A stretch of 64,000 nt of DNA from Dolomedes plantarius (Eukaryota; Arthropoda; Arachnida; Araneae; Dolomedidae). Under the pieces are notes generated by a model. The model saw only the letters and a program-made list of their open reading frames with translations. It was not told where the DNA came from and made no database searches. The DNA lies in contig OU015495.1 in assembly GCA_907164885.2 (NCBI GenBank), positions 5,206,308 through 5,270,307 on the forward strand, given 5' to 3'. Positions 32,601-42,889 of the stretch are shown one piece after another; the stretch's first letter is position 1, and each line of letters begins with the position of its first letter. The translations under genes were made by a program, and so were the position numbers.

Positions 32601-32760
32601 GAAAAGTGATAAAAATAGGTGGGGGGGATTCCCCGAAAACGGTGGGGGATGGGGGGAAACTCCGATGGAGGTCATATTCGGATTCAGGAGGTCATTTTAC
32701 ATAAGAATCAGCAGGAATGGTGTTAGGGGCATAATTTTTTTTTTATTTTGCCGACCAGTG
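29611..32760 (-). mobile_element. 3.15-kb transposon with ~550-bp terminal inverted repeats, superfamily unassigned
   Basis: The termini CACTGGTCGGCAAAA and its reverse complement at 32744-32760 are followed by matching arms of about 540 bp (29611-30150) and 580 bp (32175-32760). Shared landmarks are ATGACCTCC, CAAGGAGGTAGATT, TCATCCTCTCTCAAACACC and AAGAGCAAT. A subterminal module (TTTTTATCACTTT...TTTGGAGGG) is repeated at about 29722 and 30155 in the left arm. The interior is one minus-strand gene. A clear target-site duplication is not visible: the flanks are TTAATA and TTATTC. The long arms and single gene mark it as a DNA transposon, but I cannot place it in a superfamily with confidence. 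Confidence 0.8.
30304..32008 (-). pseudogene. Decayed gene of an uncharacterised arthropod transposon protein family
   Basis: The translation resembles a protein repeatedly seen, as I recall, in arthropod and cnidarian genomes without an assigned function. The N-terminal ~110 residues are Cys-rich (SFCYVCGELTLK, AVYCTTCYSDLTKW, DCYFC), probably zinc-binding. A central part has LNDLVRDLELPKSKSQLLGS, WRLFIDSSKTSLNCIFL and LPSVPVAYSVDMK. It continues past a stop at 31106 with KYCCFLCEWDSRARDKYC, PPLHIKLGLIKQFVKALDKT and KIKEGVFVGPQIRQLF. The C-terminus has KVHFLPSHLDFFPENLG, DEQGERFHQGIN and GKWNASMLAEYCW. Lesions are a frameshift near 31680, stops near 31498, 31106 and 31048, a frameshift near 30880, and a stop near 30630. 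The D in LFIDSSK and in (G)DLKVV could belong to a catalytic centre; that is inference. Confidence 0.75.
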
Positions 32761-33063
32761 TTATTCGATGGCCGCAAAAAAATGTTGTCATTTGGTGTTG
32801 TTAATCCTTATTTTAGAGAAATTTCTTATGAATAAAAGAAGTTAGGGGTCCTTCAAGTGCTTTGACACTAAAATTTCAAAAATTTCAAAAAGTATACTTA
32901 ATCGAATTGGCTTATGAATGGCCCAAGTTAGACTGAAAAATAGAGCTTAAAGAACTAACTCCATGCTTGTAAGTAATCATAACTGTTGCATCGTTCCTTG
33001 AAGCCGTTTGGAGAGGATGTCCTGTTGCAATTCAGCGCCCTGAGACATCACAAACATCCTTAA
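32761..33063. other. Unassigned AT-rich DNA
   Basis: I see nothing recognisable here. Confidence 0.4.
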
Positions 33064-33651
33064 CCCTTCAGCTGGCGTGCCCGTGTACGAAGTGCAACAT
33101 TTTCGTAATTTTAAATGGTTTGTTTTTACATGTAAGGTTTGAATGTTCTAAGAAGTTTCTATTTATAGCTACACGCTTTCTAATGCAGGTCTGATTTTCT
33201 GACCCTTGTATTCCTTTCCATTCTTTGGTAGGCGGGATTTAACCGTGGTAAACCAGCGATTATACTGGATTACAATACGACAAAAGCAGCAGTTGATGTA
33301 GTCCATCCAATGTGAAGCTATCACACGGTATTCCACATATCACGAAGATGGACAACCTCATTGTTTTTAGGTTTTTGGACATAATAGAAATACATTCGCA
33401 AGCTGTCCTTAGATTCAATAAACCGGACAGTTTTGAAATAAGGCGATTGTATCTGCATTCTTTGGCCTTTAATTATAAATATATCTCAATATTATCAATA
33501 TTTTATATCTTATCATAAACGCAGAATAATTATTTTCAATTTGAAAAATAAAAGTCTATTACAAAAGGAATAATCAAGGTTGAAAGAGACGATGCACTTT
33601 GTGCCACGCGCGCCTGCTGGTGTTCCAAAAATTGGCGCGCCCGCTGAAGGG
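33064..33651. mobile_element. piggyBac-like MITE
   Basis: TTAA at 33060-33063 is followed by CCCTTCAGCTGGCGTGCCCG. The right end, reversed, is CCCTTCAGCGGGCGCGCC. The right-hand TTAA has decayed to TCCT. No transposase is encoded in 588 bp. Confidence 0.55.
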
Positions 33652-34082
33652 TCCTTTGTTGTCATAAACCAAAGTGCCAGAGTTACAAGTAATATAATTA
33701 TTATCTGAAGAGTCCAGTTTAAATAAAGTGCGAGGGTGAAAATAAGCACTCCTGAAATATTAAAATTTTCCTTTAAATTCAAGATATATATGTGTTATTA
33801 GAAAAAAAATTCGAATTTTTTAATGTAGCTTTTATTTATTTTTTTAGTCAGAACTACATAACTTTTAGTCTGGCCAATAAAACTTAAAGTCATTTAATAG
33901 CACATCTCTGTTTAATGTGTAAAAGAAAATATTTTTTTTTTGAGAAATCAAATAAGGATCCTGAATAACATTGCATATATTCATATGTTGTAATGGTCAT
34001 ACCTGTGCGATATACCAGCGGAATTCTCAGATCTGCCTTCAAACCAGTTGTTTTAAAATATCTTAAAATATTTCCAAAGTTG
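33652..34082. other. Unassigned AT-rich DNA
   Basis: No gene or repeat boundary is visible. Confidence 0.4.
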
Positions 34083-34291
<209 letters not shown>

Positions 34292-34540
34292 ATTCTTATA
34301 TATATATATATATTTCGATATATAATTCAGATTCTTGCTTGATATAGGTGCAATTACTCTGAATCAATCTTTTGGAAGTATATGTCTCCCTTCCAACTAC
34401 TGTACAGACATTGCCAAATCGCCACATGGTTTTTTACTTTCTCAGCAATATTTTTCTATTTTAAATTTCTTTACGGTTACATGTAAACAATTCAATCAAT
34501 TACAGTTAAACGTCTACGTTATTTCTCTCGTTCTGGTGAG

Positions 34541-34592
<52 letters not shown>
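34541..34592. repeat. (TA)n microsatellite
   Basis: A pure TA run of about 50 bp with no neighbouring element recognised. Confidence 0.9.
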
Positions 34593-34594
<2 letters not shown>

Positions 34595-34909
34595 TAATTC
34601 AATATTATTGGATTTTTGAGGCTGGTGGAAAAAATGACACGCTCACGTTTTTTTAGAATAATATAATCTGTCTAAAGCTCCAGTAAGGAAATATTTTCAG
34701 GGCATTTACAGAAAATTGAAATCATGAAAATTCAAATTTAAAATTTACTATTCAAAATAAAAATGTGTTATGATAAAGATCAACAAATATATTCTGATAA
34801 CAATATATTTCACTTTTGAAAAAAAGCATTTACTGAACAAATGACCTTCTAAAAGGAAAATGGCAACAAAGAACGTTTGTTTACAATCTAACAATCGATG
34901 ATAATTAAT

Positions 34910-35190
34910 CGAAATGTCTTAAAATATAAATTTTAGAGTATAAAATCCGACTTGAAAGTTTATTATTTCCATTTATTACTCTTGTTTTAATATATGACTT
35001 GAAAAGTTTTGATTTTATTTAATTTCTTCGCTGTTGATTAGCCCTAACATGGCCTCCTTTGGGCTGTGATTCAAGAGGGGTGAATCCTGGAATTGTAACA
35101 GCCTACATTTAGTGGACGCACCCTTCGAAAATTGTTTTTTTATCAATTAAAAATTAATGGTAATTAATTTCGATTCCGGAAGTTTTAACT
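34910..35190 (-). mobile_element. Helitron fragment, reverse orientation
   Basis: This is an approximate reverse complement of 22560-22790, part of the non-autonomous Helitron. Shared landmarks include GAGTATAAAATC(T/C)GA, GACTTGAAA, AGGGGTGA and GGACGCACCC. Neither terminus is present, so it is a fragment. Confidence 0.65.
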
Positions 35191-35391
35191 TCCCTTCGCC
35201 GTGTTTAACCACGCCTATATGTAAAAATTTCACGATTGTTGTTTCGAAACTGTGGATTTCTATACAAAAACAGACAAGAATAAAGACAGAATTATGGTGA
35301 TGAAATTTCTTTTCGGAATGTTTGAGGACCAGTGTGTCAACAATATTACTTTAAACGGGAACGTTAGTCTTTTGTCGTATATTGACATGTA

Positions 35392-36649
35392 CAGGGGCTG
35401 TTCGCTCATTTTTTAGACGATGTATATTGTATTGACAAAACTAAATTACACAAAATTCTTGTGTTTTAAATGTTCTATTTGACATCCCTTATTCTGAACT
35501 ATCTTTCGACACCGCAATTTCCAGGATAATAATGCCTTTTGAAGTGTCAGAAGAGGTATTCTATCCCATTCCTCCTGAACAGCTTTCCAGAGTCCTGTAA
35601 GGGTTTTGGGACGACGTTTGGATAATTCAGATTTTAAAAGTCCGAAAGCACAAAAATCCATAGGTGATACATCGGGAGATTTAGTAGGAATATCAGTGAA
35701 GGGTATGGCCTTGATACCAGTTTTTTGTTCCATTTCGTTTAGGAAATTTACAGTGGATTTTGATGTGTGACTGCTAGCTTTGTCCTGATGGAGTCTCACA
35801 GATTGATGGCACTGTGGGTAAAGCGATGGTATTTCATTCAGAAAAATTGGCGGTAAAATATGTTCCTGATAGTATTTGGAGTTAATTTTGACATTTTTTC
35901 CCACTCTCTTTATTTTTAACTTGCCATTATAGGAAAAACCAGCAACAATCATGAATCCCTTAGAAAAACTTTCTTTCGATTCTTTGAACCATGTACTTAA
36001 ATTTTTTCTCCCCTTTTATGATAATAAATGGCTCTTTTTTTGTTGCAATCATTTAAATACACCCATGATACATCTATTGTGACAATTGTTATCCATTTTT
36101 CTTTGGTTAAGTGTTTCTCATATAGAATTCTGCAGCGCGTCCTGCGTTCAGCGATATGATTTGGAAGAAGACGATGCACATTGCGTTTTTTCGCTTTCTT
36201 AAGATTTTAATGATTTTGCAACTGTCCTTTGACTAGGGGGATTTTCTTTTAACATTAAACAACGTACCTTTGCAATAGTCGAAGATGTCCGTTTTTTCCT
36301 TGGATATTTGTTTGGAATTTTTGTCCCACTTGAGGCTCTAATTTGACGTTTTTTTTCCTTTCTTGTTGATGATATTACCTATCGACGCTTTAGATATCAC
36401 AAAACCATGACTCTCACATCGTTTTTGGATAACGGAGTATGCATATTTCTCTTCGGAAAGAGCATAAATGTAGCCTTCGAACCGCTGCTTTGTTAAAAAC
36501 GCCATTTTGAATAAAAACAAAACTTTCAAGCCGCAGACGATAATTTTGACTTTTAAAAACATAGTACACTTGCAATTATTTCTTTTGCAGCAAACGATTT
36601 TTTATTACCGCTTACCAAAATCGTCTAAAAAATGTGCGAACAGCCACTG
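35392..36649 (-). mobile_element. Mariner-type element, family M3, copy 1
   Basis: The termini CAGGGGCTGTTCGCTCATTT and, reversed from the right, CAGTGGCTGTTCGCACATTT are flanked by TA on both sides (35390-35391, 36650-36651). The element is closely similar to 62493-63792 but about 40 bp shorter because of an internal deletion near 36205. Confidence 0.9.
35446..36505 (-). pseudogene. Mariner transposase M3, copy 1 (broken)
   Basis: The start MAFLTKQRFEGYIYALSEEK (36505) gives the HTH region, ending in a frameshift after INKKGKK. A deletion of about 40 bp near 36205 removes part of the linker. The next frame has IVTIDVSWVYLND, where the first catalytic D remains but the following Glu, normal in IDESW, is Val. 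After a stop near 35997, the last frame (35952-35446) contains RLHQDKASSHTS (second D) and KSPDVSPMDF (third D, 36 residues later) and the terminal QIEHLKHKNF. The protein is inactivated by at least three lesions. Confidence 0.85.
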
Positions 36650-36944
36650 TATAAATATCTGTATTTTATATAAGAAATCTTCGTTAAGAGAGCAATCGTT
36701 TTTGTTTTATTTTTCTAACGTTTTATATATGTTGCTTATTTGAGCGGTTATTTTGTAGCACCTACCTACGACTGTCGTGTCATAAGCTTTCGGTTTTTTG
36801 TTTCTTTCAGTTAATTTTATTTACAAACGTTTTTTTAGATATGACACCATGGCGAAACCACTTGCGTTGATTAGCTTTTTTTGCTTTACCCATGGCTTAA
36901 GAGCCATGGGAAGACAGGGAATCATTTTTTCTATTTTCTTGCTT
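36650..36944. other. Unassigned DNA
   Basis: No feature is recognised except a repeated CCATGG(C/G) motif near 36848-36912. Confidence 0.3.
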
Positions 36945-37083
36945 AATATATTATTTTTTGGGTGTTAATTCACCTGTGGATTTTTGAGTGTTAATTCACC
37001 TTTGTTAGATGTTATTTGCTAGGCTGCTGCATGCATATGGATATAGAACTTGCAAATTTTGACAAATGATGCATAAATATCTA

Positions 37084-37124
<41 letters not shown>

Positions 37125-37147
37125 ATATATATATATATATATATATA
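36945..37147. repeat. Dispersed repeat R1, copy A, ending in (CT)n(TA)n
   Basis: The text GTGTTAATTCACCTTTGTTAG, then GGATATAGAACTTGCAAATT, TTTGACAAAT and CATCTCTCTCT recurs at 44790-44900 and 49670-49785. This copy ends in a CT run (37084-37121) and a TA run (37124-37147), against which a Tc1-type element abuts. Confidence 0.8.
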
Positions 37148-38408
37148 CAGGTGGTTATCAAAATAATGGAAACACTTAGGAAAAACATGAAATTCCTTAT
37201 TAATATGGCATAGGACCGTCTATGGCATTTAAAACCACCTGCATTCACTAAGGAAGTGAGTTATGCAAGTCATGAACAGTGGTTAAGGGAATATTATACC
37301 ATTCTTTATGGATAAATCGTCAATGTTACTGTAGAGATGCTATTGCTGGATATTGATTCCTGACTCTGTTCCCTAAAACAGACCACAGCAGTTCGGTGAT
37401 ATTGAGGTTTAGGGACTGTGGGGGCCAGATAAGGTGTTTGACTTGGTTTGTATGTTCCTCAAACCACGACCTGACACGTCTAGCTGTATGGATCGGAGCA
37501 TTTTCATCGTGGAGAACGCCATCTCTTACAGGAAACAATTTTTGCACCATAGGATTGATCTGGTGGGCTAAATGTTCGACATAGTCCTTCACAGTCAGTC
37601 TCTCTTTCGGGGTTACAATTGACCCCTTTTGAAAACCATGAGATGGCCGCCGAAACCCTAAGAAATTTTCTCTCCATGTTTGACAGCTGGCATGAGACAA
37701 GCATGATAATACGCTTGTGTAGGTGTTTTCAGACATACACATGTTCTGTTGCAGGGGACAAACTGAACAATGATTCGTCTAACCAAATGTCATATTTCAT
37801 CGTATCACTCGACCAGGATTTGTGCTCGTGGCACCACTGTAAAGGACGATTTGTTTTCTCATCTGTTACAAGTGGCTTCGGAATTACTACTCTGCCTTAA
37901 ATGTTTTGTTTTTGAAGTTTTCTCTTACCTGTAATGACTGGTACTGGAGCCTGCAGATTCAGAGGGAGCTCTATGGTCAATTTCGCTGCAGTTCTCTTCT
38001 TTTTTGATGTCACAATCCGCTTCAACACCAGTCAGCCTCTTTCACTTAGCTTTCCCCTTCGTCCACTATTCTGTTTCACAGAGGATGTCTTTCGGTGAAC
38101 TCTGTATGCCATCATGACTTCCATATCATAGCTCGGTAAACACCCAAACTCATGGGGGCTGTTGTAACAGATACTCCAATTAAACGAGCTTCAACAATTT
38201 GCCCTCTGCACGGTCTACAAGGTTTGACATCTTACGCTATCCCCCAAAGAGTCTGATGCCCATAGTTTCATTACTGCTACTTTAGAGTAGAATAATGTAT
38301 ACACTATAGTCTATAAAAAAGTATTGGTCTCTAAACATGTTTTTTAAGGAATACGAAGCTCTTCCATAAACACCACTAATATTGATGATCCATTATTTTG
38401 ATAACAAC

Positions 38409-38411
<3 letters not shown>
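37148..38411 (-). mobile_element. Tc1-type element, family C, copy 1
   Basis: The termini CAGGTGGTTATCAAAATAAT and, reversed, CAGGTTGTTATCAAAATAAT are flanked by TA tracts. A decayed minus-strand transposase gene is inside. A truncated relative is at 48600-49499. Confidence 0.85.
37326..37830 (-). pseudogene. Tc1-type transposase, family C (degenerate)
   Basis: Near 37780 the translation gives KYDIWLDESLFSLSP (first catalytic D). Separated from it by a stop, the frame 37742-37326 contains QKGSIVTPKERLTVKDYVEH, LHDENAPIHTARRV (second catalytic position, usually QDDNAPIHTA, here D-E) and PQSLNLNITELLWSVL (usually PQSPDLNIIEPLWSVL; the Glu is kept). DNA-binding domains upstream (37830-38300) are too eroded to follow. 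Confidence 0.75.
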
Positions 38412-38469
<58 letters not shown>

Positions 38470-38570
38470 CACACACACATATATATATATATACATATGA
38501 TATATATACATATATATATACATATGAGTGTATATATGTCATAATGTTTTGCCTCTTGAGTGTATATATA
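38412..38570. repeat. TA/CA microsatellite block containing a solo Tc1 terminus
   Basis: TA and CA runs with TATACATATG motifs end in GTCATAATGTTTTGCCTCTT (38539-38558). That text is the right terminus of the family E element found at 40755-40779. A very similar microsatellite block occurs at 39980-40057, on the other side of the Tc1 element that lies between. Confidence 0.75.
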
Positions 38571-39979
38571 CACTGCTGGCCACCCAAATTGCAACACCAA
38601 GAAAGACAAGAGATATCACAATAAAATTTATTTTGTAGATAACATGTTGACCAAGTATCAAATGATTAAATTTATAGACTTCTGTGAAGTGTGGTTCCTG
38701 CCAAAATCAGTAGCCAGAGTAGCCGCCATTGTTGGAGATGACAGCTGACACACGCCTCGGCATTGATTCAAAGAGACTTTGGATGAGTTCTTGGGGTACA
38801 GCAGACCAAGCAGCTTCCACACGTTGCCAAAGTTGATCTGCTGTGGCAGCTGGGGATGGAATCTGGGTCAATCGTAGAGCAACCATGGACCACATGTTTT
38901 CTATCGGCGAAAGATCCGGAGAGCGAGGCGGCCAGGGAAGCAATTCAATCTGGCGATTGACGAAGAACCGTTGGACAATGCGTGCCACGTGTGGTCGCGC
39001 ATTATCCTGTTGAAATATGGCTGTGGGCAAGCCCTGAAGGTAAGGAAGGACAACTGGCTCCAACACCTCGGAGATGTAGCGCTGGCTGTTTAAAGTACCG
39101 GCAATGCGTACTAGAGGTGTGCGAGAGTGATATCCAATACCGTCCCATACCATAATACCCGGTACAGGACCAGTGTGGGGATGCATAACGCAGCTGTTCA
39201 GCATCCTCTCTACACGGTGTCTCCAGACTCGAATGCGAGCATCGTGGTGTTGCAGACAGAAGCGTGACTCGTCAGTAAAGACAATTTCATTCCATTCTGC
39301 CTTCCACATCCTTCTGTCATCGCACCATTGGCGGCGGAGACGTCTGTGGTTCTGCGTCAAGGGTAGACAAAGCAATGGACGTCTTGCGGACAGACCAGTC
39401 TGCTGTAAACGGCGTCGAATGGTACGCGCAGACACTGGATGATGCGTTACAGACTGCATGTGCTGTGCTATGGTTCGTGATGTGACTGAGCGATCCGTCA
39501 CTGCCATGCGCACAATTTGCCTGTCATCACGTGAAGTGGTGCGCTGAGGTGGATGCGATCAAACACGCCGGTCCGTCGTACCCTCCTGCATCCAACGATC
39601 ACATATCCGCATTACAGTTGTTTGGTTTCGTCCAACACGACTACTGATTTCCCTGAAAGATAATCCACAATCTCGGTAGGCCACTATCCTTCATCTGTCG
39701 AACTCGGATACTTGATCAAAAGATGATCGCTGTTTTCGACGAGGCATAATTGATCGTTTTTTTGAAAAAACCACAATAAAAACACAACTGCCGAACTTGA
39801 AATCGTCGAAATCTCCAAGCCTTAAATAGCGCTTTGAAGTGGCGCCACAGGCGCGCGTGATGTGCGTCTGCGCTGAAATTCTAATCATTTGCATATCTCA
39901 CCTCCGCTAATGCATGTTGTAAATTTCATGTTATTTGCATGTTTCCTTCAGGGTGTTGCATTTACAGTGGCCAGCAGTG
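38571..39979 (-). mobile_element. Tc1-type transposon, family D, complete
   Basis: The terminal CACTGCTGGCCAC is the exact reverse complement of GTGGCCAGCAGTG at 39967-39979, and TA flanks both ends. The next bases (CCAAATTGCAACACC and GGTGTTGCATTTACAG) extend the inverted repeat imperfectly. It is 1409 bp long with one transposase gene that spans most of it. Confidence 0.9.
38707..39747 (-). pseudogene. Tc1-type transposase, family D: full length, two nonsense codons only
   Basis: One reading frame runs from MPRRKQRSSFDQVSEFDR at 39747 to NGGYSGY at 38707, 346 codons, the usual Tc1 length. It has two HTH parts (SFREISSRVGRN and VSARTIRRRLQQTG), FTDESRFCLQHHD (first D), MVWDGIGY, FQQDNARPHVARIV (second D) and PPRSPDLSPIENMWS (Glu, 34 residues after the second D). 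The catalytic triad DD34E is intact. Two TGA codons, at 39691-39693 and near 39560, are the only breaks that I see, so inactivation is recent compared with the other Tc1 copies here. Confidence 0.9.
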
Positions 39980-40057
39980 TATATATACATATACACATAT
40001 ATATATAGATATGATATATATACATATAAATATACATATGAGTGTATATATGTATAT

Positions 40058-40775
40058 ACGTCCCACTCGTGTGCCTTTGCTGACCAAGCGTCATCGCCAA
40101 CTGCGCCTGCGCTGGGCCCGGGAACATCTCGACTGGTCCATGGATCAGTGGGAGAGAGTTGCCTGGTCAGATGAATCACGGTTTGTCATTCATCACGCCG
40201 ATGGCCGTGTCAGGATACGCCGTCTTCCAGGCGAACTGTTGCTCCCCCAATGTACAGTAGGTCATACACAGGCAGGTGGTGGCGGTATTATTCTTTGGGG
40301 AACGTTCTCTTGGGCGTCTCTGGGACCCATGGTTGTGGTAGAGCAGACCATGAATGCTACAGTGTATCTGAACATCACTGCGTATCAGTTGCACCCTTAC
40401 ATGGCCTCTGTTTTTCCAGCTGGAAATGGAATGTTCTAACAGGACAACGCCCCGTGTCACAAGGCTAAAATTGTGTTGGAGTGGTTCCAGGAACATGATG
40501 CTGAATTCCAGTTAATGTCCTGGCTGCCTAACTCACCGGATCTCAATCCGATAGAACACATTTGGGATGTCATGGGACTGCAGCTCAGAGTTTAAAGACC
40601 ACCAATTAATAATATATCTGATTTGCGTGACCATTGCTTAAACATCTGGTACAATCTGTCTCCGGCCATCTACCAAGGACTTGTGGCATCCATGCCAAGG
40701 CGGGTTGAAGCTGTGTTGCGCGCCAAAGGTGGGCCAACTCGTTATTGACAGGTGGTCATAATGTTTTGGCTCTTG

Positions 40776-40779
<4 letters not shown>
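40058..40779 (+). pseudogene. Tc1-type transposase, family E, 3' two thirds of an element
   Basis: From about 40058 the translation reads RVPLLTKRHRQLRLRWAREH, then VAWSDESRFVIHHADGRV (first D), GGIILWGTFSW, QDNAPCHKAKIV (second D) and LPNSPDLNPIEHIWDVMG (Glu), and ends AVLRAKGGPTRY at 40748. Stops are at 40438-40440 (where relatives have a glutamine) and after GLQLRV. The right terminus GGTGGTCATAATGTTTTGGC...ATTG is followed by TA repeat at 40780. The DNA-binding part and the left terminus are missing: the sequence changes to microsatellite at 40057. Confidence 0.8.
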
Positions 40780-40814
<35 letters not shown>

Positions 40815-40849
40815 CATAAAAAGCCCTAAATCCCTTTCAAGATTCTAAA

Positions 40850-41220
40850 TTCTTCTAAATTTCCTTGTGCGTATATTAATTTCGTGTCCGATTTAAAGAA
40901 CAAAGACAGATAGCTGCGTAGCGTTTCCCCGAAAATCCCAATTTCTCGCGCATCATTATAAAGGTATCACATGACCACTGACACCAGAGTCACGGATAGC
41001 CAATCATTATTCTTTTTCATGATCACATGGCGAGTCACATCAAAAGTTTATATATGACCCTGCGGTCAGAATTCGAAGAGCTTTTTTCATATTGCATTGC
41101 CCCGAGAGGTTGTGTCACTTTGTCTAATAAAATATTTTGTTCAACGTTATGATTGCTGTTAATGCTACAACCTCGACTACACAACATCCGTCTATCTCTT
41201 CCACTTCCACAGGTGTGACA
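40850..41220 (+). repeat. LTR-like segment (tentative solo LTR)
   Basis: The order of TATA-like TTTATATATGA (41047), the following TGCGGTCAGA initiator-like stretch and AATAAAATA (41129), within a block of mixed composition, resembles an LTR with promoter and poly(A) signal. No terminal duplication or partner LTR could be found, so this is weak. Confidence 0.25.
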
Positions 41221-42638
41221 TTTGCTCACTTTCCTATTTCACCATCTCTGTACTATGCAAGATGTTGTTTTTAGCTGTCTTATCCTGTTGGGAGATTCAC
41301 GGTTGGTCCACTTTACGGCCATTTCTCTTTCTCTCATATTAGTCCCAGAAGAATATGGAGAAAGATCCCCACTTTGTAAGCAAACAATAAAACACCCCCT
41401 CACTACTTAGAGGTAGAATTAAAAAGAATTTGAAACTAAGCAGTCTGGGTTACACACATACAAACAGGTACCTAAAACTAAAAATAGGGAGCTCCATCCA
41501 CAGCAAATCAAAATAAGTGTACTCAGTTGAATATTATGTGAAAATATTTTGAAAATAGGTAAATAATGTTAGAAGGAAAAAGAGTAGAATAAATAATGAA
41601 TATTGAATAGAATTTTTTTTGAAAAAGTAAATAATGTTAGAATAAAAATGAGTATAATGAATATTGAAATTAGAATAATAAGAAATATAAAGATATGAAA
41701 CTAAAAATGAAGAATAAGAATTTGATATATTGAAGATTTTGTAATGATTGAGTACTTTGAAATAACGTAATAAATGTTCTGTAAATTTTTATATGCAATT
41801 TATATGATATAGAAGTGTGATTTTAATTAAAAATGTGATTTTTATTATATAGTTATATACAAAAGTATTGTTTTGTTACTTATCAAGATGGTGAAATTTT
41901 TTCTGTGTTTTGCGCTTGCGAAAAGTTACACAGTAAAAAGAGACTGTGGTATTTACTGTACTTTCCTCAAACATAATGAGCTGAATCTGACAAGGACTGT
42001 GAACGGACAGAAACGTTATGATGAACAGACGATTCAGTCATTTAGTAGAAAGAAAAATAAATAAAAAATGTTTTTGGACTCACTCCATGATAGTGAATGT
42101 TAACGAGGAAAGTAACAAGAGGTTAAATTTTGTATTGTTGTCAAGTTATACTTTTATTACTTAATTTTTGTTGTTGTTTGATATTCTCGTTGTTAAATTT
42201 TGTTATTTCTATTAATCGACTCGGGGTGGTGACAGAAACTATTTCTAGTGTATATTTCAAGAGTAAACTTACAATGTATATTTTCAATATATATTTTAAG
42301 TGAATTTTTTATAATTTTATGATTTTTCTGGTAAATTTAAGAGATTTTCTTCTGAGATTTGTGTTCACTGGGGTCGGCCGCCCTATTGAGCATTCTTTTC
42401 AGTTGATGAATATGTAGATTTTTAAATTCAAATTTATTCATTTAACTCAAAGTGAATTATTTTGTTCCAGTGGAATTTGTTATTGATGTATCGAGGTCTC
42501 GTCACGTGATCTTTAAAATGTTTAATTATTACTGATAAATTTTTGTTTAACATGTTTTTTCCAAATTCGATGTGAGATGGTGGGTCCTTGATTTAATTGT
42601 TCCTCTCGGGTGGACCTACCATGTTACAAATGTATATA
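41221..42638. other. Unassigned AT-rich DNA
   Basis: A direct repetition of AATAATGTTAGAA with neighbouring ATTGAATA motifs is visible at 41560-41680. No gene is recognised. Confidence 0.4.
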
Positions 42639-42889
42639 CAGTGATACCTCGCTTAACGGACACGCCTGAATAGCTGACACCTCTAATTAACGGACATTTT
42701 TACGAGTCCCAGTCCTTTTATATAGGACAATCCATGTTATTCCCTCTGGATAGCGGACACTCCGAATAGCGGACAGGTATTTTTGAAAAACTTTCAATTT
42801 TTTGGCAAACATTTCAAAATTATTCTAACAAACAAGCTAAAAATATATGCTTATGCGTCTTTACAACGAACTTTTTCCGACTCCTCCCT

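Noticed and set aside
29611..32760. Assigning the long-repeat element to a target-duplication class
   Set aside because: The flanks TTAATA and TTATTC give no convincing duplication, so I left the superfamily open.
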